DNA from: Pseudomonas helleri
Lineage (GTDB): Bacteria; Pseudomonadota; Gammaproteobacteria; Pseudomonadales; Pseudomonadaceae
Reading direction: 5' to 3'
Assembly (NCBI RefSeq): GCF_009600315.1
Contig: NZ_WIWC01000010.1
Location: 1-64,000 of the forward strand
DNA length: 64,000 nt
Position 1 is the stretch's first letter; every line of letters begins with the position of its first letter. Positions 1 through 9,094 of this stretch are shown piece after piece. The translations under genes were made by a program, and so were the position numbers. The notes below the pieces were generated by a model that made no database searches, was not told the DNA's origin, and saw only the letters and a program-made list of their open reading frames with translations.

Positions 1-96
1 CAGAAAGCCTTGGCTATGCAATATGATGCTCCTGCGTCAATTCAATAACCGTGTTGCACTCAGCTCCTGCAACCGCCCAACCATAAGCGTTCCATT

Positions 97-2094
97 GTGG
101 TGTCCATCCCCAATGATCCACTGCACCCAATCAAGGAGTATGTATCGATTGGCAGTTTTATCGATCACCTGACCACACGTTTGAAGTCTGTGAGCTTTCA
201 GCAATTTTTTAGCCGTCTCATGGATCACGACCAATTGGCTGCGTTCTTTTCGGCACTCAAACACACCTACTTCAAGGTGATCATTGACAAGCCCAACGCG
301 CCAGATTATGCGCTACGAGATTTTGGTATCGCCGAAGAATTCGTCCCGATCAGTGAACCATCAATCAAGTATTCAACGTCACGCGTGGAGGACGATGTAT
401 GGGAAACCCTTTACAGCAAAAAGCTGGCGAAAATATTCAAGGATGCCAAAACCCTGGCCGTCTCTACCGACGCCGAAGACCGCAAAACCCGGCAAGACCG
501 ATGGGACAGCATTAAACGTATTGGTATGGCGCTGTTCAATGCAGCACTGTTTGTTGTCGCGCCCTTTGTGCCCGTCATAGGGGAAATAATGTTGCTGCAA
601 ATGGCTTATCAATTACTCGAAGACGTGTATGAAGGCGTTCACGACTGGGTAGAGGGCAAAGCACTCGAAGCCTATGAACATATGTTTTCAATACTGGAAA
701 CCACCGTTCAAATTGGACTGTTCGCAGCGAGTGCAAAAATAGTCGGCGACCTGCTGCCCAAAACCTCCGCTTTCGTGGAAAACCTGAAACCTGTTAAAAG
801 TAATGATGGCGTTACCCGCTTATGGCAACCGGATCTGACACCCTACGAACATCCCACCCAGCCTCCCGCCACTCTTGTAGCCAATAGCAAAGGGCTGCAC
901 CGTTATAACGATTCTGAGTTTTTAACCATCGACAACAAAACCTACCGAGTACAAGAGGGCGGCCGCCCTGCGCAATACCGAATAAAACATCCTGTACGGC
1001 CCCAGACTTACTCCCCTCGCCTGCGGCATAACGGCAGCGGAGCATGGTCGACTGAAACAGAAACGCCCCTGCAGTGGACGGATGCGCAACTATTTAGACG
1101 TCTTGGGCCGTCATATGCCGCGTTTACCGAAGAAGAAGCCGCGAATATATTAGCCATTTCCCGCACAGACAATGCCGTATTGCGCAGCATCCACGACAAT
1201 GCCCTTCCAGCCCCGGCACAATTGGCCGATACCGTGCAGCGGTTCAAAATCGATAAAGACATTGAGCAATTTATTGCCCAATTGGAAAGCCCGGACCGGG
1301 CCACTCGCCTCAACGCCGACCCTTACACTCAGTTGCAACTGCTCATCGACAATGAGCACTGGTCAGCAACCACAGGTTTAAGGGTGCTGGATCCAGAGGG
1401 ATGGGTGATTGTTCAATATCCTCCCGAGACTATCAGCGCCTCTTACGTCAACATCTATGCATCGCAAATCGAGGAAGGCGAATTACTGAACGCTGTTCTT
1501 GAGGAGTTGAACGCATCGGATAGCCGATTATTACTGGGAGTGAGTCCAGCTATTGGTGATGAGTTACCCAACCTTCAGGTCAAAATTGACAAGCTCAGCA
1601 GCAACTTGGCGCATCAGGCTCGCCTCAAGCGGGTAGAGCTGTTCAATTCGCGCTATACCACCTTGCAGTTGCGCGGCAATGCAGAATCGGCGCTGCTGCA
1701 ACAAGCCTTCCCGGGTCTTTCGAGCACTGGCGCACAAGAGCTGATCTGGCATGCCCAAGGTGACGAAGTGCTACAACTGCTCAATCAAAAAACCATTCCC
1801 ATACGACTACAGGAAGAGGCGCGATGGCAGGTCATGGAGTCCAGAGTCAGTCGGACTTATGAGGGTATGTTCCTGAACTCTTTTTATAATCCTGACAGTG
1901 AATGGCTCACCCTCAAAACCCTCGAAAGTCTACCGGGCTGGTCGAAAGAAGTACGCCTGGAAATCCGGGAAGACACTTTTGAAGGCAAAGTGCTCAACTG
2001 TATCGGCGAAGAATCGGCGCCCATCCGTAAAATTCTGATCGCCTCCGAGAACCGCTATAGCGCACGGGATGCACTTGATCAAGAATGGCGCTGA
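97..2094 (+). pseudogene. Dermonecrotic-toxin-like (DUF6543-type) large LRR protein, N-terminal fragment
   Basis: This 665-codon frame opens at a GTG and has an in-frame TAA at 46-48. It resembles the middle part of the very large (about 1500 residues or more) Pseudomonas LRR proteins annotated as dermonecrotic-toxin or NEL-type E3 effectors. The DPLHPIKEY start matches an internal segment of that family, so the N-terminal several hundred residues are missing or lie in another frame to the left. A hydrophobic stretch at residues 145-185 (around FVPVIGEIMLL) fits the membrane-associated helix usual in the family. The frame ends at 2092-2094 because of a one-base shift. Dropping one base near 2084 joins ..RDALDQ to NGADDLYSAVLHALPD, which restores the typical continuation. 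Family assignment is from recalled sequence pattern. The broken state is read directly from the sequence. Confidence 0.6.
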
Positions 2095-3316
2095 TGACCT
2101 TTACAGCGCAGTGCTGCACGCACTGCCGGACGCTGAGCGTGAGGCATTGGGTTTCCCGCATCCCGGCCAAGGTTCGGCACTCAAGGATCGGGTACGCGCC
2201 CAACCCTTGTTTCCCCGCACACAGGTTAGTCAGCATCTGGAGCAACCTGTCGTGGCACTGGACTTCAAATCACCCATGGAGCTTACGTATGGACGGGTCA
2301 GCTACCCCTTACTCGGCGCAGACGCTCCAGACAAATCGGTATCGTCTATTGAGGCGCTCGTCCATGAGCTCTACCCCAGTTTGAATACACTCGAAAGGGC
2401 CCGCGTAATGTCTTCGCTCCCCTCTACCGAGGTTGAAGCCAGAGAAGTGATTGCACACAGAACACGGGAATGGCACGCCCTGCGCGACGACATGGAGTTA
2501 TGGACTCTTAATGCTCCTGCCACTAATCAACGCACCGGCGAGATGCTGTCCCCTAACTCAATTATTGCAAGAGTTCAGGACAGAAGAGCCTTCAGTCATG
2601 AACTTGAAAGGGCTTACAGGCGACAGACCGCCTTTGACAATCACTATGCCGACCCGGCGCGTGACGGCTTTGAACTAACGCTCACGCGAATATTAATCGA
2701 GGACATGCCGACGATTAATGCTGATTTCAGTCATGTCACTTATCTTTCTTTAAATGGCCAAGGCGCGATAACCGGCATCAACGAGTTCCTGCAACACTTC
2801 CCCGGATTACGCGTACTTGAACTCAGAAACTTTGAGCTTGATCGCTTACCTGATGCCGTTTTCACCATGCAAAACCTTACAGAGCTGCGCCTGGAAAACA
2901 GCGCCATCACCCTGACACCAGAGAGCGCATCAGGGCTGGCCGGGCTTGAGCGTCTGGAATATATCGACCTGGACAACAATCCACTCAATATCACACCTGA
3001 CTTCAGCAACATGCCCAACCTGAATACAGTGCATTTACACAATACGGAGCTAAGCGTGTTTCCGAGCACACTGCTTGGCCTGTCCGAACTGGAAATCATC
3101 GATTTGAGTGAGAACCTGATTACCCATCTACCCAGCGAGCTCTTCGAGGCACCTGCCTACATTACTTCAGGGCTTGATCTGGAAGATAACCCGCTGTCAG
3201 AAGACAGCCTGGAGCGGGTGCGCGAATACTTTGCCCAAACAGACATTGATATGAACATCCAGCTTGAAGATGAGGACGCCATAGAGCAGGTCGTGGTCAG
3301 TGAGTCAGAGGAATAG
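2069..3316 (+). pseudogene. Leucine-rich-repeat C-terminal fragment of the same toxin-like gene
   Basis: This frame continues the preceding fragment (+1 frame). Residues from about 10 on (SAVLHALPDAEREALGF) are the segment that precedes the LRR block in Pseudomonas LRR effectors. About five leucine-rich repeats lie at residues 240-370 (LRVLELRNFELDRLP, LTELRLENSAIT, LEYIDLDNNPLN, LNTVHLHNTELSVFP, LEIIDLSENLITHLP). The protein ends in an acidic tail only about 40 residues after the last repeat. It contains no cysteine, so the NEL ubiquitin-ligase domain with its catalytic Cys, found in longer relatives, is absent. No ribosome binding site precedes the ATG at 2069, so independent expression is doubtful. 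It ends 3 bp from the convergent argR stop. A stand-alone LRR protein is the alternative reading. Confidence 0.6.
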
Positions 3317-3319
3317 TAT

Positions 3320-4300
3320 TCAACTACGCTCCGCAGGTGCCGAAGACAACTCAAAAGGGCTGCTGCTACGTCGCTGATTGCGATCTTCACGAGGCGTTGC
3401 ACCAAAGAAGTTGCGGTAGGCGCTGGAGAAATGCGGCCCTGACGAAAAACCGCATGACAAGCCAATTTGAATGATCGACTTGCTGGTTTGCATCAGCATT
3501 TGCCGAGCCTTGTTCAGACGCAGTTCCAGGTAGTACTGACTGGGTACACGATTGAGGTATTGCTTGAAAATTCGCTCCAACTGCCGACGAGATACGCACA
3601 CATGCTGGGCTATTTCGTCGGTGGTCAGCGGCTCTTCGATATTGGCTTCCATCAACAATACGGCCTGAGTCAACTTGGGGTGGCTTGAGCCAAGACGATT
3701 TTGCAGCGGGATACGTTGGCGCTCGCCGCCCTCACGAATACGCTCCACCACCAACTCTTCGGAAACGGCGCCGGCAAGTTCTGCACCGTGGTCGCGGGCT
3801 AAAACAGCCAGTAGCAGATCCAGCACCGACAACCCACCGCATGCGCTCAAGCGGTCGCGATCCCAGTCAAATAAATGGCTGGTGGCTATCACTTTTGGGA
3901 AACGCTCGGCAAAGTCGTCCTGCCAGCGCCAGTGCACGGCAGCGCGATAACCATCAAGCAAGCCCAACTGCGCCAACGGGTACACGCCTGCTGACAAACC
4001 GCCGATCACACACCCGGCACGCACCAATTGCTTAAGTGCGCTGCTCAAGGCCGGAGCTATTGAGATGGGTGGCTCATCCGCCAGCAAAAACAGCTTTTGG
4101 TAACCCTCGAGCTTACCCGCCCAAGGCTCGCCGGGCAGTTGCCATGCTCCCTGGGCTGGAGCCTCGGCCTGCAAAAACGACAATTCATACACGACTTCAG
4201 GATGCACGCGCTGAGCAACACGCAAGGCTTCCTCTGCCAGCGCCAGAGTCAGGGCTTTGGTGCTGGGCCAAATGAGAAAGCCAATTCGATGGGCGGTCAT
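3320..4300 (-). CDS. argR: Transcriptional regulator ArgR, AraC/XylS family
   Basis: The 326-residue protein has a DJ-1/PfpI-like amidotransferase-fold sensor domain (residues 5-190, as in GlxA-type regulators) and an AraC-type double helix-turn-helix at the C-terminus (about 215-310; SRRQLERIFKQYLN and CGFSSGPHFSSAYRNFFG). Pseudomonas ArgR is an AraC-family protein unrelated to enterobacterial ArgR. It activates arginine uptake and catabolism (aot, aru) and represses biosynthesis when arginine is present. The gene is the last of the minus-strand aotJQMOP-argR cluster, about 107 bp after aotP, as in P. aeruginosa, which supports the identification. It ends tail-to-tail with the LRR fragment. 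Confidence 0.9.
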   Translation of the reverse strand: MTAHRIGFLIWPSTKALTLALAEEALRVAQRVHPEVVYELSFLQAEAPAQGAWQLPGEPWAGKLEGYQKLFLLADEPPISIAPALSSALKQLVRAGCVIGGLSAGVYPLAQLGLLDGYRAAVHWRWQDDFAERFPKVIATSHLFDWDRDRLSACGGLSVLDLLLAVLARDHGAELAGAVSEELVVERIREGGERQRIPLQNRLGSSHPKLTQAVLLMEANIEEPLTTDEIAQHVCVSRRQLERIFKQYLNRVPSQYYLELRLNKARQMLMQTSKSIIQIGLSCGFSSGPHFSSAYRNFFGATPREDRNQRRSSSPFELSSAPAERS

Positions 4301-4407
4301 AGCGTGCTATCCGGAACGAAAACGGGATTAAAAACAAAAGGCCAGGCATGTTTCGCGAGGAACGAAGCATGCCCTATATCAGTGCATAGCGGCAGTGTTA
4401 AAAATGA

Positions 4408-5172
4408 TTACTTCAAGCTGCCCGACAGAAACTGCTGCAAGCGCTCGCATTGCGGATTCACCAGCACTTCGCGCGGATTGCCACTCTCTTCAACAATACC
4501 TTTGTGCAGGAACACCAGTTGGTTCGACACTTCACGGGCAAAGCCCATTTCGTGGGTGACGACCACCATGGTGCGGCCCTCCAGCGCCAGATCCTGCATG
4601 ACCTTCAACACATCGCCCACCAACTCGGGATCGAGCGCCGAGGTGGGCTCGTCAAACAGCATGACTTCTGGCTCCATTGCCAACGCCCGGGCGATAGCCA
4701 CACGCTGCTGCTCACCTCCAGACATATGCCCCGGATAAGCGTCCTTTCGATGAGACACGCCGACCTTGTTCAAGTAATGCTCGGCTTTTTCCCGCGCGTC
4801 GGCTTTAGACATTCCCAATACATGCACGGGCGCTTCCATGATGTTTTCCAACGCTGTCATGTGCGACCACAGATTGAAGTGTTGGAACACCATCGACAGA
4901 CGCGAACGCATGCGTTGCAGTTGCTTGGGATCAGCGGCCTTAAGCCCGCCGTCCTTGTTGGCGATCAGCTTGAGTTCTTCGCCATTGAGCAGGATTTTGC
5001 CAGCATGGGGCTGCTCAAGCAGGTTGATGCAGCGTAAAAAGGTACTTTTACCAGAACCGCTGGAACCAATAATGCTGATCACATCGCCCGCTTTGGCAGC
5101 CAGTGAAACGCCTTTGAGCACCTCGTGAGCGCCATAGCGTTTATGCAGGTCTTGGACTTCAAGTTTGTACAT
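4408..5172 (-). CDS. aotP: Arginine/ornithine ABC transporter ATP-binding protein AotP
   Basis: The 254-residue cytoplasmic ATPase powers the periplasmic-binding-protein-dependent arginine/ornithine importer. A Walker A motif GSSGSGKST lies near residue 38, followed by a Q-loop (VFQHFNLW), the signature SGGEQQRVAIARAL, Walker B VMLFDEPTSALD and the switch histidine in VVTHEM. This is the HisP/GlnQ family and the length is typical. The ATG at 5172 (MYKLEVQDL) is preferred because a GAGAA-like Shine-Dalgarno lies upstream. A GTG five codons earlier (5187) is possible. It follows aotO by about 23 bp and precedes argR. Confidence 0.92.
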   Translation of the reverse strand: MYKLEVQDLHKRYGAHEVLKGVSLAAKAGDVISIIGSSGSGKSTFLRCINLLEQPHAGKILLNGEELKLIANKDGGLKAADPKQLQRMRSRLSMVFQHFNLWSHMTALENIMEAPVHVLGMSKADAREKAEHYLNKVGVSHRKDAYPGHMSGGEQQRVAIARALAMEPEVMLFDEPTSALDPELVGDVLKVMQDLALEGRTMVVVTHEMGFAREVSNQLVFLHKGIVEESGNPREVLVNPQCERLQQFLSGSLK

Positions 5173-5195
5173 GCTGTCGGTTCTCACAAAAACAG

Positions 5196-6308
5196 TCAGT
5201 CGTTGAGCAAGCGCCCGTGACGCAAAGGCTCGCGCCCCGCCACTTTGGCCAGCCAGAAACCGGGTTGGGCATAACGCAGTCGCTCAACGGCGAATAATAC
5301 GCCGGCCGTACCTGCGCATACCGTACTGACCCGGTCGGATAATGGATCAATCACTTCAAACACCGGTTCGCCGGTTTCTACCCAGGCGCCCGCCGGACGC
5401 AAAAAGCTCACCACACCGGGGTGCGGTGCAAACAATAATTCGGTGCCTTCGAAGGGCATGCCTTCGCACGGCTCATGCTGCGCGCTCGGCCACTCACCCG
5501 TGATCAGACCTTGCTCAGCAAGAAACGCCAGAATGCCTTCAGCATAGGCTTGTGCTTCTGGACGTCCGGTGTCGGACTGCCCGCCCAACTCAAGCGTGGT
5601 GGCCATACACGCCAAAGGTAGCTGCGCTTCGCCAAACTGACGCTGCAATCTGAGCCATGGCAAAGAACAGGCCTCATCAAATGAACTGCCACCCGAATCT
5701 TCGGCCAGCAAACCGACACGCATATTTAAATGCGCAGCCAGCGAGCGCCATTTGGGCCAATGCTGCGGCAATGCATACATGTGCAGTGCAGCTTCGGCAT
5801 CGCAATGCAGGTCCAGCACAATATCGGCATTGCAAGCGTGACTCAGCAGCACGCGCTGCATCCCTTGCAATTGAGTGGTGGCAGTTGGCAAATCAGTCAG
5901 CACTTCAAGCATCGTCTGACGAATCATACGAATATTGGCATGCGGATCATCGCCCAAGCGCCCTGCCAGCTTCTCGGCCACAGGCGCACTCAACTCAACG
6001 AAGTCGCGGTTGAAATTCTTACCGCTGCCGCACTCGAAGCGCCCCTGATGATTACCTTGCAGCAGCTGTCCCAAGCCCAAAGGGTTAGCCACCGGCACCA
6101 ACTCGATCACACCGTTCAGGAAGCCTTGAGCCTCAAGTTCAGTCAGACGTTTCTTCAGTTCCCAAGCGCAACGCATACCCGGCAACTCGTCGGCATGCAA
6201 GCTGGCCTGAATATAAGCCTTGCGTTCGCCAGCACCGAAACGAAACACCGTGATCTGTCGCTCACTGCCCAAGCTGCTCCACGGCAGTACATGATCGATA
6301 CGTTCCAT
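5196..6308 (-). CDS. aotO: AotO, succinylglutamate desuccinylase/aspartoacylase-family protein of the aot operon
   Basis: The 370-residue protein belongs to the AstE/aspartoacylase zinc-peptidase (M14-like) family. The metal-binding pattern is visible as HADELPG (residues about 38-44) and, further on, DLHCD. The C-terminal part resembles a biotinyl/lipoyl-like beta fold found in this family (PHPGVVSFLRPAGAWVETGEPV). In P. aeruginosa the gene at this position of the aot operon is not required for arginine transport, and its substrate is not established. A deacylase acting on an acylated arginine-derived compound is a guess from the family. It starts 3 bp after the aotM stop, so translation is probably coupled. 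Confidence 0.82.
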   Translation of the reverse strand: MERIDHVLPWSSLGSERQITVFRFGAGERKAYIQASLHADELPGMRCAWELKKRLTELEAQGFLNGVIELVPVANPLGLGQLLQGNHQGRFECGSGKNFNRDFVELSAPVAEKLAGRLGDDPHANIRMIRQTMLEVLTDLPTATTQLQGMQRVLLSHACNADIVLDLHCDAEAALHMYALPQHWPKWRSLAAHLNMRVGLLAEDSGGSSFDEACSLPWLRLQRQFGEAQLPLACMATTLELGGQSDTGRPEAQAYAEGILAFLAEQGLITGEWPSAQHEPCEGMPFEGTELLFAPHPGVVSFLRPAGAWVETGEPVFEVIDPLSDRVSTVCAGTAGVLFAVERLRYAQPGFWLAKVAGREPLRHGRLLND

Positions 6309-6311
6309 GGG

Positions 6312-7010
6312 TCAAGCCTTGCGTGGGGCCATATAGCCCAGCCAGCGGCGCTCGGCCAGTTTGAACAGGCGCACCAGAATAAAGGTCAGGGCCAGATAGA
6401 AAATGCCAGCCGTGATGTAGGCCTCAAATGGCAAGTAGTACTGCGCATTGACGGTGCGTGCGGCACCCGTGATGTCGATCAGAGTGACGATGGACGCCAG
6501 GCTGGTGGTTTGCAGCATCATGATCACTTCGTTGCTGTACTGCGGCAGCGCGCGGCGCATGGCCGAAGGCAACAAAATGCGGCGGTACATTTTGGAACGC
6601 GACATACCCATCGCCTTGGCCGCTTCAATTTCACCATGAGGCGTAGCCTTGAGGCTGCCGGCAATGATCTCGGCCGTGTAGGCGCTGGTATTGATGGCAA
6701 ACGCCAGGCACGCACAGAAGGTCGCGCTCGATAGCAGCGGCCACATAAAACTCTCGCGCACCGCTTCGAACTGAGCCAGGCCGTAGTAAACCAGGAACAG
6801 CTGCACCAGCATGGGCGTGCCACGGATCACATAGGTGTAAAGCCATGCCGGGAAATTGATCCAGGGCTGTTTGGAGACACGCATCAGCCCCAGCGGAACC
6901 GCCACCAACAGACCAAAGAACAGAGAAATCCCCAACAGTTTGAGGGTTTCCAGCAAACCACTCAGGTACAGCGGCAGGCTGTCCCAAATGACGGTGTAGT
7001 CGAAGATCAT
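6312..7010 (-). CDS. aotM: Arginine/ornithine ABC transporter permease AotM
   Basis: This 232-residue inner-membrane permease is of the HisM/ArtM type and forms the translocation channel together with AotQ. There are several hydrophobic membrane segments (residues 10-40, 55-80, 95-115, 190-215). The EAA loop for contact with the ATPase is seen as EIEAAKAMGMSRSKMYRRILLPSA. Its start overlaps the aotQ stop by 4 bp (ATGA arrangement), so translation of the two permeases is coupled. Confidence 0.9.
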   Translation of the reverse strand: MIFDYTVIWDSLPLYLSGLLETLKLLGISLFFGLLVAVPLGLMRVSKQPWINFPAWLYTYVIRGTPMLVQLFLVYYGLAQFEAVRESFMWPLLSSATFCACLAFAINTSAYTAEIIAGSLKATPHGEIEAAKAMGMSRSKMYRRILLPSAMRRALPQYSNEVIMMLQTTSLASIVTLIDITGAARTVNAQYYLPFEAYITAGIFYLALTFILVRLFKLAERRWLGYMAPRKA

Positions 7011-7696
7011 AGATCAGCCGCCTTTACGCCTACCGAGTAGCGCTTCTCAAGTTGTCGCAACGCCAGCAGCGAAACACTGGTCAACACCAAATACATCGCG
7101 GCAACGGCCAGAAAGAAAGTGAACGGCTCACGCGTGGCATCGGCTGCCTGCTTGGCCCTGAACATCATGTCTTGTAGACCCACGACTGAAATCAGCGCTG
7201 TGGCCTTGGTCAACACCAGCCAGTTGTTGGTGAACCCCGGGATCGCCAAGCGAATCATCTGCGGGACCAACACCCGGAAAAACACTTGAAAGCTGCTCAT
7301 GCCGTAAGCCATGCCGGCTTCGGCCTGACCTTTGGGAATGGCCATAAAGGCGCCGCGAAACGTCTCGGAGAGGTACGCACCAAAGATAAAGCCCAACGTG
7401 GCGATGCCGGCTGCCAGCGGATTCAGATCTATGTAATCGTCGTACCCGAGCATGGGCGCCACGCTGTTAAGCAAGTTTTGACCGCCGTAAAAAATCAACA
7501 GGATCAGTACCAGATCGGGAATCCCGCGGATGACCGTTGAATACAGATCACCCAACCAGGCCAGCCAGCGCACCGGAGACAGGCGCAATGAAACACCGAT
7601 CAAACCTAAAACAATGGCCAGAGCCATGGACGACAAGGCGAGTTGAAGCGTCAGCCAAGCACCATCGAGGATGACTGCCCCGTAGCCTTTCAACAT
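7007..7696 (-). CDS. aotQ: Arginine/ornithine ABC transporter permease AotQ
   Basis: This 229-residue HisQ/ArtQ-type permease pairs with AotM. The EAA motif reads QAEAGMAYGMSSFQVFFRVLVPQ. The reading frame is open to 7786, but the ATG at 7696 (MLKGYGAVILDGAWLTLQL) is chosen. It has a GAGG Shine-Dalgarno 9 bases upstream, gives the normal family length, and avoids a non-conserved basic and aromatic extension. It lies 104 bp after aotJ, a gap common between a binding-protein gene and the membrane genes of such operons. Confidence 0.9.
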   Translation of the reverse strand: MLKGYGAVILDGAWLTLQLALSSMALAIVLGLIGVSLRLSPVRWLAWLGDLYSTVIRGIPDLVLILLIFYGGQNLLNSVAPMLGYDDYIDLNPLAAGIATLGFIFGAYLSETFRGAFMAIPKGQAEAGMAYGMSSFQVFFRVLVPQMIRLAIPGFTNNWLVLTKATALISVVGLQDMMFRAKQAADATREPFTFFLAVAAMYLVLTSVSLLALRQLEKRYSVGVKAADL

Positions 7697-7800
7697 GATT
7701 CCGGCCCTCGAAAAATTAGCTCGAAAATTAAAATGAAAAAATGGCGCAAACTTCAGAAATTCTGTTGCTTGCGCCATTTCAGACAATTTGCAGCGATGAG

Positions 7801-8583
7801 TTACTTCGCGTCAGCGCCGTAAATATCGAAGTCGAAATATTTGTCCTGGATTTGCTTGTATTTGCCGTTAGCACGGATGGCAGTGATCGCTTCGTCGATC
7901 TTGCCTTTTAGCGCATCGCCTTTACGAACGGCGATACCTACGCCATCACCGAAGTATTTAACGTCGGTGAACTGTGGACCCACAAACGCATAGCCTTTGC
8001 CTGCATCGGTTTTCAGGAAACCATCTTGCAGCAACGTGGCGTCGGCCACTGTGCCGTCGAGGCGACCTGCCTGTACGTCCAGGTAAATTTCATTCTGCGA
8101 GCTGTAGGGAACAACCGTGGCACCTTTAGGGGCCAGGACTTCCTTGGCAAAACGGTCATGGATCGAACCACGCTGCACGCCGATTTTCTTGCCTTTGAGC
8201 TCGTCGAGGCTGTCGCTGACAACCGTGCCTTCTTTCATTACCAGACGCGCTGGCGTCAAGTAGTAGCGAGTGGTGAAATCGACCGATTTTTTGCGGTCAT
8301 CTGTGATGGACATCGAAGACAGAATCGCGTCGATCTTGCGCACTTTGAGTGCTGGAATCAGGCCGTCGAACTCTTGCTCAACCCACACACACTTGACTTG
8401 CATCTGCTCACACAGAGCATTACCGATGTCGTAGTCGAAGCCAACGATGCTGCCATCCGGCGCCTTGGAGGCAAACGGAGGGTACGCTGCTTCAATACCA
8501 ATTTTCAGAGGTTTTTCATCTGCGAAAGCCTGCAGGGACAGCACGGACAGTGCCAAGGCGCCAAGAAGCACGAGTTTCTTCAT
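7801..8583 (-). CDS. aotJ: Arginine/ornithine periplasmic binding protein AotJ
   Basis: The 260-residue protein has a Sec signal peptide ([21 protein letters not shown], cleaved before DEKPL) and the bacterial solute-binding family 3 fold ([33 protein letters not shown]). It captures basic amino acids in the periplasm for AotQMP. The ATG at 8583 gives the signal peptide directly. The frame extends 53 codons further upstream, but that part is arginine-rich and not signal-like. It is the first gene of the operon. ArgR-like sequence lies about 150 bp upstream. Confidence 0.93.
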   Translation of the reverse strand: MKKLVLLGALALSVLSLQAFADEKPLKIGIEAAYPPFASKAPDGSIVGFDYDIGNALCEQMQVKCVWVEQEFDGLIPALKVRKIDAILSSMSITDDRKKSVDFTTRYYLTPARLVMKEGTVVSDSLDELKGKKIGVQRGSIHDRFAKEVLAPKGATVVPYSSQNEIYLDVQAGRLDGTVADATLLQDGFLKTDAGKGYAFVGPQFTDVKYFGDGVGIAVRKGDALKGKIDEAITAIRANGKYKQIQDKYFDFDIYGADAK

Positions 8584-8728
8584 CTTAGGACTCCATCGGT
8601 AAAGGGCAATAAAGGCAGAGTGAGCGCGAGCCCAATATGCAGAGGTTAAACCGGGAATGCGGCGCCACGTCCTACTGGCGTTGTGCTGAAGGCAGCACAA
8701 CAACGACGAGCGAGTGAGGGGCATTCTA

Positions 8729-8765
8729 ACGACAGGCTTCAAGCCGTTATTTCTTCAATGCGACA
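8729..8765 (-). promoter_or_regulatory. Candidate ArgR binding region upstream of aotJ
   Basis: On the minus strand TGTCGC is followed by eight bases and then AA (8765 to 8750), which fits the P. aeruginosa ArgR half-site TGTCGC-N8-AA. A second TGTCGT lies 31 bases downstream (8734-8729), so the direct-repeat spacing is not ideal. The position, about 150-180 bp before the aotJ ATG, is plausible for the arginine-induced promoter. The rest of 8584-9043 shows no gene that I can support. Confidence 0.4.
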
Positions 8766-9043
8766 ACAAATTACAGATGCACCGAAAAAGGCGACTCTAG
8801 CAATTGACAGCTCTTCAAATTCATGCAAGAGCAAAAAACATACAACCTAAGTGATTTGCAAATAGCGGGCCTATTATTCGCAAAGCCTTCTATTCCGGCA
8901 AGTGTAGCGTTTCATCTTATGTCTCATCGCCCCTCAAACCGCTCTAAAACAGGGCTTTTGGTATCTCTATGCCACACATTGGCACAGCCGGTTACATCTA
9001 TAGGTAACATCCAGCCCCCCTTTAGCTTCCACAAGCCACCAAT

Positions 9044-9077
9044 AAAAAGCCCCGCCAGGCTGTGCCGGGAGGGGCTT
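9044..9077 (-). terminator. Rho-independent terminator of acsA
   Basis: Read on the minus strand, AAGCCCC and GGGGCTT enclose a partly pairing 17-base loop and are followed by a T run (GGGGCTTTTTATT). It lies 17 bp after the acsA stop codon. Confidence 0.8.
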
Positions 9078-9094
9078 GATCAGACAAAAGGACG

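Noticed and set aside
2069..3316. NEL-type E3 ubiquitin ligase activity for the LRR fragment
   Set aside because: There is no cysteine in this part and no domain after the LRRs.
8948..8966. TGGCAC-like sigma-54 promoter
   Set aside because: The -12 element does not match TTGC at the required spacing.
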